Positions 17,942-20,056 of a stretch of DNA of 20,056 nt are shown here, in pieces. This DNA comes from Saprolegnia diclina VS20 (Eukaryota > Oomycota > Saprolegniomycetes > Saprolegniales > Saprolegniaceae): positions 625,913 through 645,968 of the forward strand of contig NW_008246094.1 of NCBI RefSeq assembly GCF_000281045.1, read 5' to 3'. Under the pieces are notes generated by a model. That model was not told where the DNA came from and ran no database searches. It saw only the letters and a list, made by a program, of their open reading frames with translations. The position numbers and the translations under genes are program-made. Each line of letters starts with the position of its first letter. Position 1 is the first letter of the stretch.

Positions 17942-18094
17942 ATGGTTCTCCAGTCCGTCGTCAGCTCTGTCGTGTCGCCCGTGCTCGTCACGTCGGCGGT
18001 CCTCATTACGATCGCGCTCCGGAATACGCACCCGCGCCATGTCTCCAAGGCCAAGGCCGCCACGTCCAAGGTCATTTGGCACGGCTGCCGCTAA
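17942..18094 (+). CDS. Possible small single-pass membrane protein, 50 aa
   Basis: The ATG has a good eukaryotic context (CCAAAATGG) and the frame ends in TAA at 18092-18094. Residues about 3-26 (LQSVVSSVVSPVLVTSAVLITIAL) form one hydrophobic segment, followed by a basic tail (RNTHPRHVSKAKAATSKVIWHGCR). This is the layout of a small tail- or N-anchored protein, for example of mitochondria or ER. I do not recognise a family. An in-frame ATG at 17825 would add 39 basic, acid-free residues that could mimic a mitochondrial presequence, but it overlaps the CCAAT cluster. Codon usage resembles neighbouring genes. Being short, it could still be chance. Confidence 0.45.
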   Translation: MVLQSVVSSVVSPVLVTSAVLITIALRNTHPRHVSKAKAATSKVIWHGCR

Positions 18095-18341
18095 ACCACT
18101 GCCGCCTCTATTTAACGTTCCTTTGAATACACCTCGTGTGCGCGTGCGCGCTGCACAGCGTCTCTCGCTGTGCAGCGCCGCTGACGTACTCACTACTACC
18201 GGTTGTCGACAACGCACGATAGCCTCGATTGCACAAAGTGATCAGGAGAATGGTCCCTGACGTGACTGAAACCGCGCCTGTTTCAACGCACCTGCTATCC
18301 CTCCGACTGGAATAGCTTTGTCAACGAAATACCGAGCTGAC
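18095..18341. other. Spacer with strong hairpin before the permease gene
   Basis: This 247-bp spacer contains no gene. TATTTAAC lies at 18109-18116, 15 bp past the small frame's stop. A 13-bp perfect stem occupies 18148-18178. The rest is presumed promoter and 5' UTR of the permease. Confidence 0.5.
18148..18178. repeat. Perfect 13-bp stem, 5-nt loop hairpin
   Basis: GCGCTGCACAGCG (18148-18160) and CGCTGTGCAGCGC (18166-18178) are exact reverse complements around TCTCT. It lies 164 bp upstream of the permease ATG and 54 bp after the small frame's stop, so it could be a 3' UTR, 5' UTR or promoter element. Confidence 0.8.
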
Positions 18342-20056
18342 ATGCCAAGTTCGCGCCGCAGCTCACGCTACGTGATCCCCGTTGGCTCGTCGTCGGCGTC
18401 ACCGGGGCCATCCCGGCGGTCGTCGAGCGCCGCCAAAACGTTTAAAGTCGACGAGTTGGCCGAGGTAGACACTGACCCGATCAACGCGGCGTCGACCCTC
18501 CATATTTGGGCGCTTGGCATGGTCGTCGTCATGGGCGGTCAGCTCTACGGCTGGAACGTCGCACTCACGACGGGTTTTCTTCCGTTTTTCCTTTCCCAAG
18601 TCCTCACGGACGCCGCGTACGTCGTGTACATGTCGTCGGCCGCCGAGGTCGCGGGCAAAATCGCCTTCTCCGGCGGCTCGTACGGCCTCGCGCGCATTAC
18701 GATTGGCTACTACGCAGGGTTTCTTGTCGGGTACCTCGAGCTCCTCGAGTACATTGCCGCATCGTCTGTCTCGGTCAGTTATGTGAGCAACTTTGTCGTG
18801 GATGCGGTTGACGCGCCACCCGAGTCTGCGCCAGCGGTCATGGCGGCTGTCTACGCCGGCATGATTGGGTTCTTTCTCCTTCCCGGGTGGTACTACTGGC
18901 GCGGCCTCGTGCTCCTCGCAGTTCTCTGCCTCTTGCCGGCGCTGCTGGCGATTCTTGGTGGCGTGGCGTCCGCGGACCTCGGCTTTTATGGCGCCTTTGC
19001 CGCCGACCGCGTGTCTCAGTTCAACGGGACCGGGGACAAGGTTTGGGCCATGGGCGATCTCCACTCGGCGTACTTTGCGTGGCTGCCGTACACGACGTGG
19101 GCGTTTGCCGGCATCGAGTCATTGACGCTCGTGACGAGCATGGCGTCGACACCCAAGACGACACTACCGCGGGGTATCCTTGCCGCAACAGCTACACTCT
19201 TTGTCACCAATATTGCGCTCTTGTTGATTGTGCCGGCGCAACCGCCAGGTATCGTTGCCTGTACAAGCGACACGTTTCCGCTCAACACAGCGATGGCGCA
19301 TTTCGGTATCTCGGACGCGGCGGGGCAATGGCTGATTCTACCAGCCCAAGTCGGCATGGCGGCCGGGTTCATCCTCCCGTACACGCGCCTCACGCAGGCG
19401 CTGGCCAACTCGAATTTGCTGCCGCCCATACTCGGCTTGAAGCACACCAAGTCGCTCGCGAAACCAATGGTATTTGCGTCCTTCTTTGGGTACCTCCTCT
19501 GTCTCCTCGGGTACTTTGCTCTGGCGTTCGAATCGTCAACGCAAAATATTTTCATTTTGGCCGGCACCTTTTGCTACGGTGCGCAGCTCCTCGGCTTTGT
19601 CATGCTGCGGACTCGGTACCACACCGAGTCGAATGGGTTTGTGAGTCCGTTCGGGCTCGGCGGCGTTGTGTTTGCAGGCATCGTATTTGGCATGATTGCC
19701 ATCTCGATCGTCGGCGGCTTCCAAGGCGACGACGGCATCGCGGCCATCTCGCTGATGCTGTTTGTGATTCTCTTAAGCGTCTACTACCACGGGCACTGCA
19801 AGCACCACCAGTCGCTCTCCAAGGACGAATATGCGTGCGTCTTTCGCTTCTCCGTCATGAAGTTCAACGCCGAGCGGCTGAAGCACGGCCGCAAACCGCG
19901 CAGCGTCATTCACCGCAGCTCGGTGGAGAAGCGCGGTCTCTCCTGGCTGCGCCGCGGCTCGAGCGCGAACTCAACCAATGTGAGCGACTCGCGCATCGAC
20001 CGCACGAGCAGCTTGGAGGCGAAGCGACACCGCCACAGCGGAACCCACGTCGTCCT
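18342..20056 (+). CDS. APC-superfamily amino-acid/ethanolamine-type permease (3' end outside window)
   Basis: An intronless frame of 571 codons runs from ATG 18342 through the window end without a stop. After a Ser/Arg-rich cytosolic N-terminus (1-50) the protein has a chain of hydrophobic segments consistent with 12 transmembrane helices. TM1-TM3 show the APC pattern GGQLYGWN (65-72), AAEVAGK, and FSGGSYGLARITIGYYAGFLVGY (109-131), most like the ethanolamine/amino-acid permease branch (TC 2.A.3.5), where GWN and a GG-Y-x-x-AR motif are typical. Later landmarks are YTTWAFAGIESLTL (TM6 region) and PYTRLTQALANSNLLPP. The last 80 residues form a basic, Ser-rich tail likely to be cytosolic and phosphorylated. 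It should import an amino acid, amine or ethanolamine across the plasma membrane by cation symport; the exact substrate cannot be told. No introns are needed, unlike most genes here. Confidence 0.88.
   Translation, partial: MPSSRRSSRYVIPVGSSSASPGPSRRSSSAAKTFKVDELAEVDTDPINAASTLHIWALGMVVVMGGQLYGWNVALTTGFLPFFLSQVLTDAAYVVYMSSAAEVAGKIAFSGGSYGLARITIGYYAGFLVGYLELLEYIAASSVSVSYVSNFVVDAVDAPPESAPAVMAAVYAGMIGFFLLPGWYYWRGLVLLAVLCLLPALLAILGGVASADLGFYGAFAADRVSQFNGTGDKVWAMGDLHSAYFAWLPYTTWAFAGIESLTLVTSMASTPKTTLPRGILAATATLFVTNIALLLIVPAQPPGIVACTSDTFPLNTAMAHFGISDAAGQWLILPAQVGMAAGFILPYTRLTQALANSNLLPPILGLKHTKSLAKPMVFASFFGYLLCLLGYFALAFESSTQNIFILAGTFCYGAQLLGFVMLRTRYHTESNGFVSPFGLGGVVFAGIVFGMIAISIVGGFQGDDGIAAISLMLFVILLSVYYHGHCKHHQSLSKDEYACVFRFSVMKFNAERLKHGRKPRSVIHRSSVEKRGLSWLRRGSSANSTNVSDSRIDRTSSLEAKRHRHSGTHVV

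Noticed and set aside
13653-18116. TATTTAAC shortly after two stop codons (13653-13660 and 18109-18116) as a polyadenylation motif
   Set aside because: There are only two occurrences, and the other genes lack it; an 8-mer match could be chance.
17672-18217. 181-codon minus-strand frame
   Set aside because: It covers the small membrane-protein frame and promoter with Arg/Gly-rich sequence and no recognisable domain.
18399-19064. 221-codon minus-strand frame
   Set aside because: It is antisense to the permease and highly charged with no motif; a shadow of GC-rich third positions.
1-20056. tRNA, rRNA, CRISPR array, viral or intact transposon genes
   Set aside because: I saw no tRNA-like T-arm box in spacer DNA, no regular spaced repeats, and no transposase, reverse transcriptase or viral signature. 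The AT-rich gaps could hold decayed elements that I cannot identify by eye.

Overview
The window looks like nuclear DNA of an oomycete, most likely a Saprolegnia/Aphanomyces-type water mould. It is GC-rich, and its genes are compact and on both strands. The reconstructed introns are very short (mostly 42-74 nt, one of 93 nt), follow GT-AG, and almost all end in TAG. It encodes an outer-arm axonemal dynein intermediate chain, so the organism makes flagella. The taxonomic call is an inference. The gene families are read directly from spliced reading frames.

Layout, left to right. (1) 2-253 (+): the end of an unrecognised protein. (2) 1072-2337 (+): a five-exon homologue of human C2orf69, a serine-hydrolase-like protein. 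(3) 2369-4798 (-): a four-exon guanylate-binding-protein (GBP)-type large GTPase whose last exon adds a C-terminal CaaX prenylation box. Genes 2 and 3 converge with only 31 bp between stop codons. (4) 5722-7980 (+) and (5) 8541-10875 (+): tandem paralogues of the DDHD/PA-PLA1 phospholipase family (WWE-like region, GxSxG-type elbow, DDHD domain). The first carries a one-base frameshift close to its end. The second has three introns the first lacks. (6) 10876-13147: about 2.3 kb with AT-rich simple-sequence islands and no gene I can support. (7) 13148-13594 (+): a small coiled-coil protein of unknown function. (8) 13595-15305: another gene-poor stretch with hairpins, a 25-bp tandem duplication and possibly a decayed gene. 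(9) 15306-17114 (-): a two-exon DNAI2/IC2-type dynein intermediate chain. (10) 17942-18094 (+): a possible 50-residue single-pass membrane protein. (11) 18342 to the window end (+): an APC-superfamily amino-acid/ethanolamine-type permease, open at the right edge.

The genes do not form an operon or an obvious pathway. A loose theme on the left is lipid and membrane work: a serine-hydrolase-like protein, a prenylatable GBP and two phospholipase A1-like enzymes lie within 10 kb. The most informative observations are the hidden CaaX exon of the GBP, the intron differences between the DDHD paralogues (one paralogue-specific intron is palindromic and flanked by a 5-bp direct repeat, as expected of an introner-like insertion), and the frameshift in the first DDHD copy. 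I found no CRISPR array, rRNA, tRNA or intact transposon.
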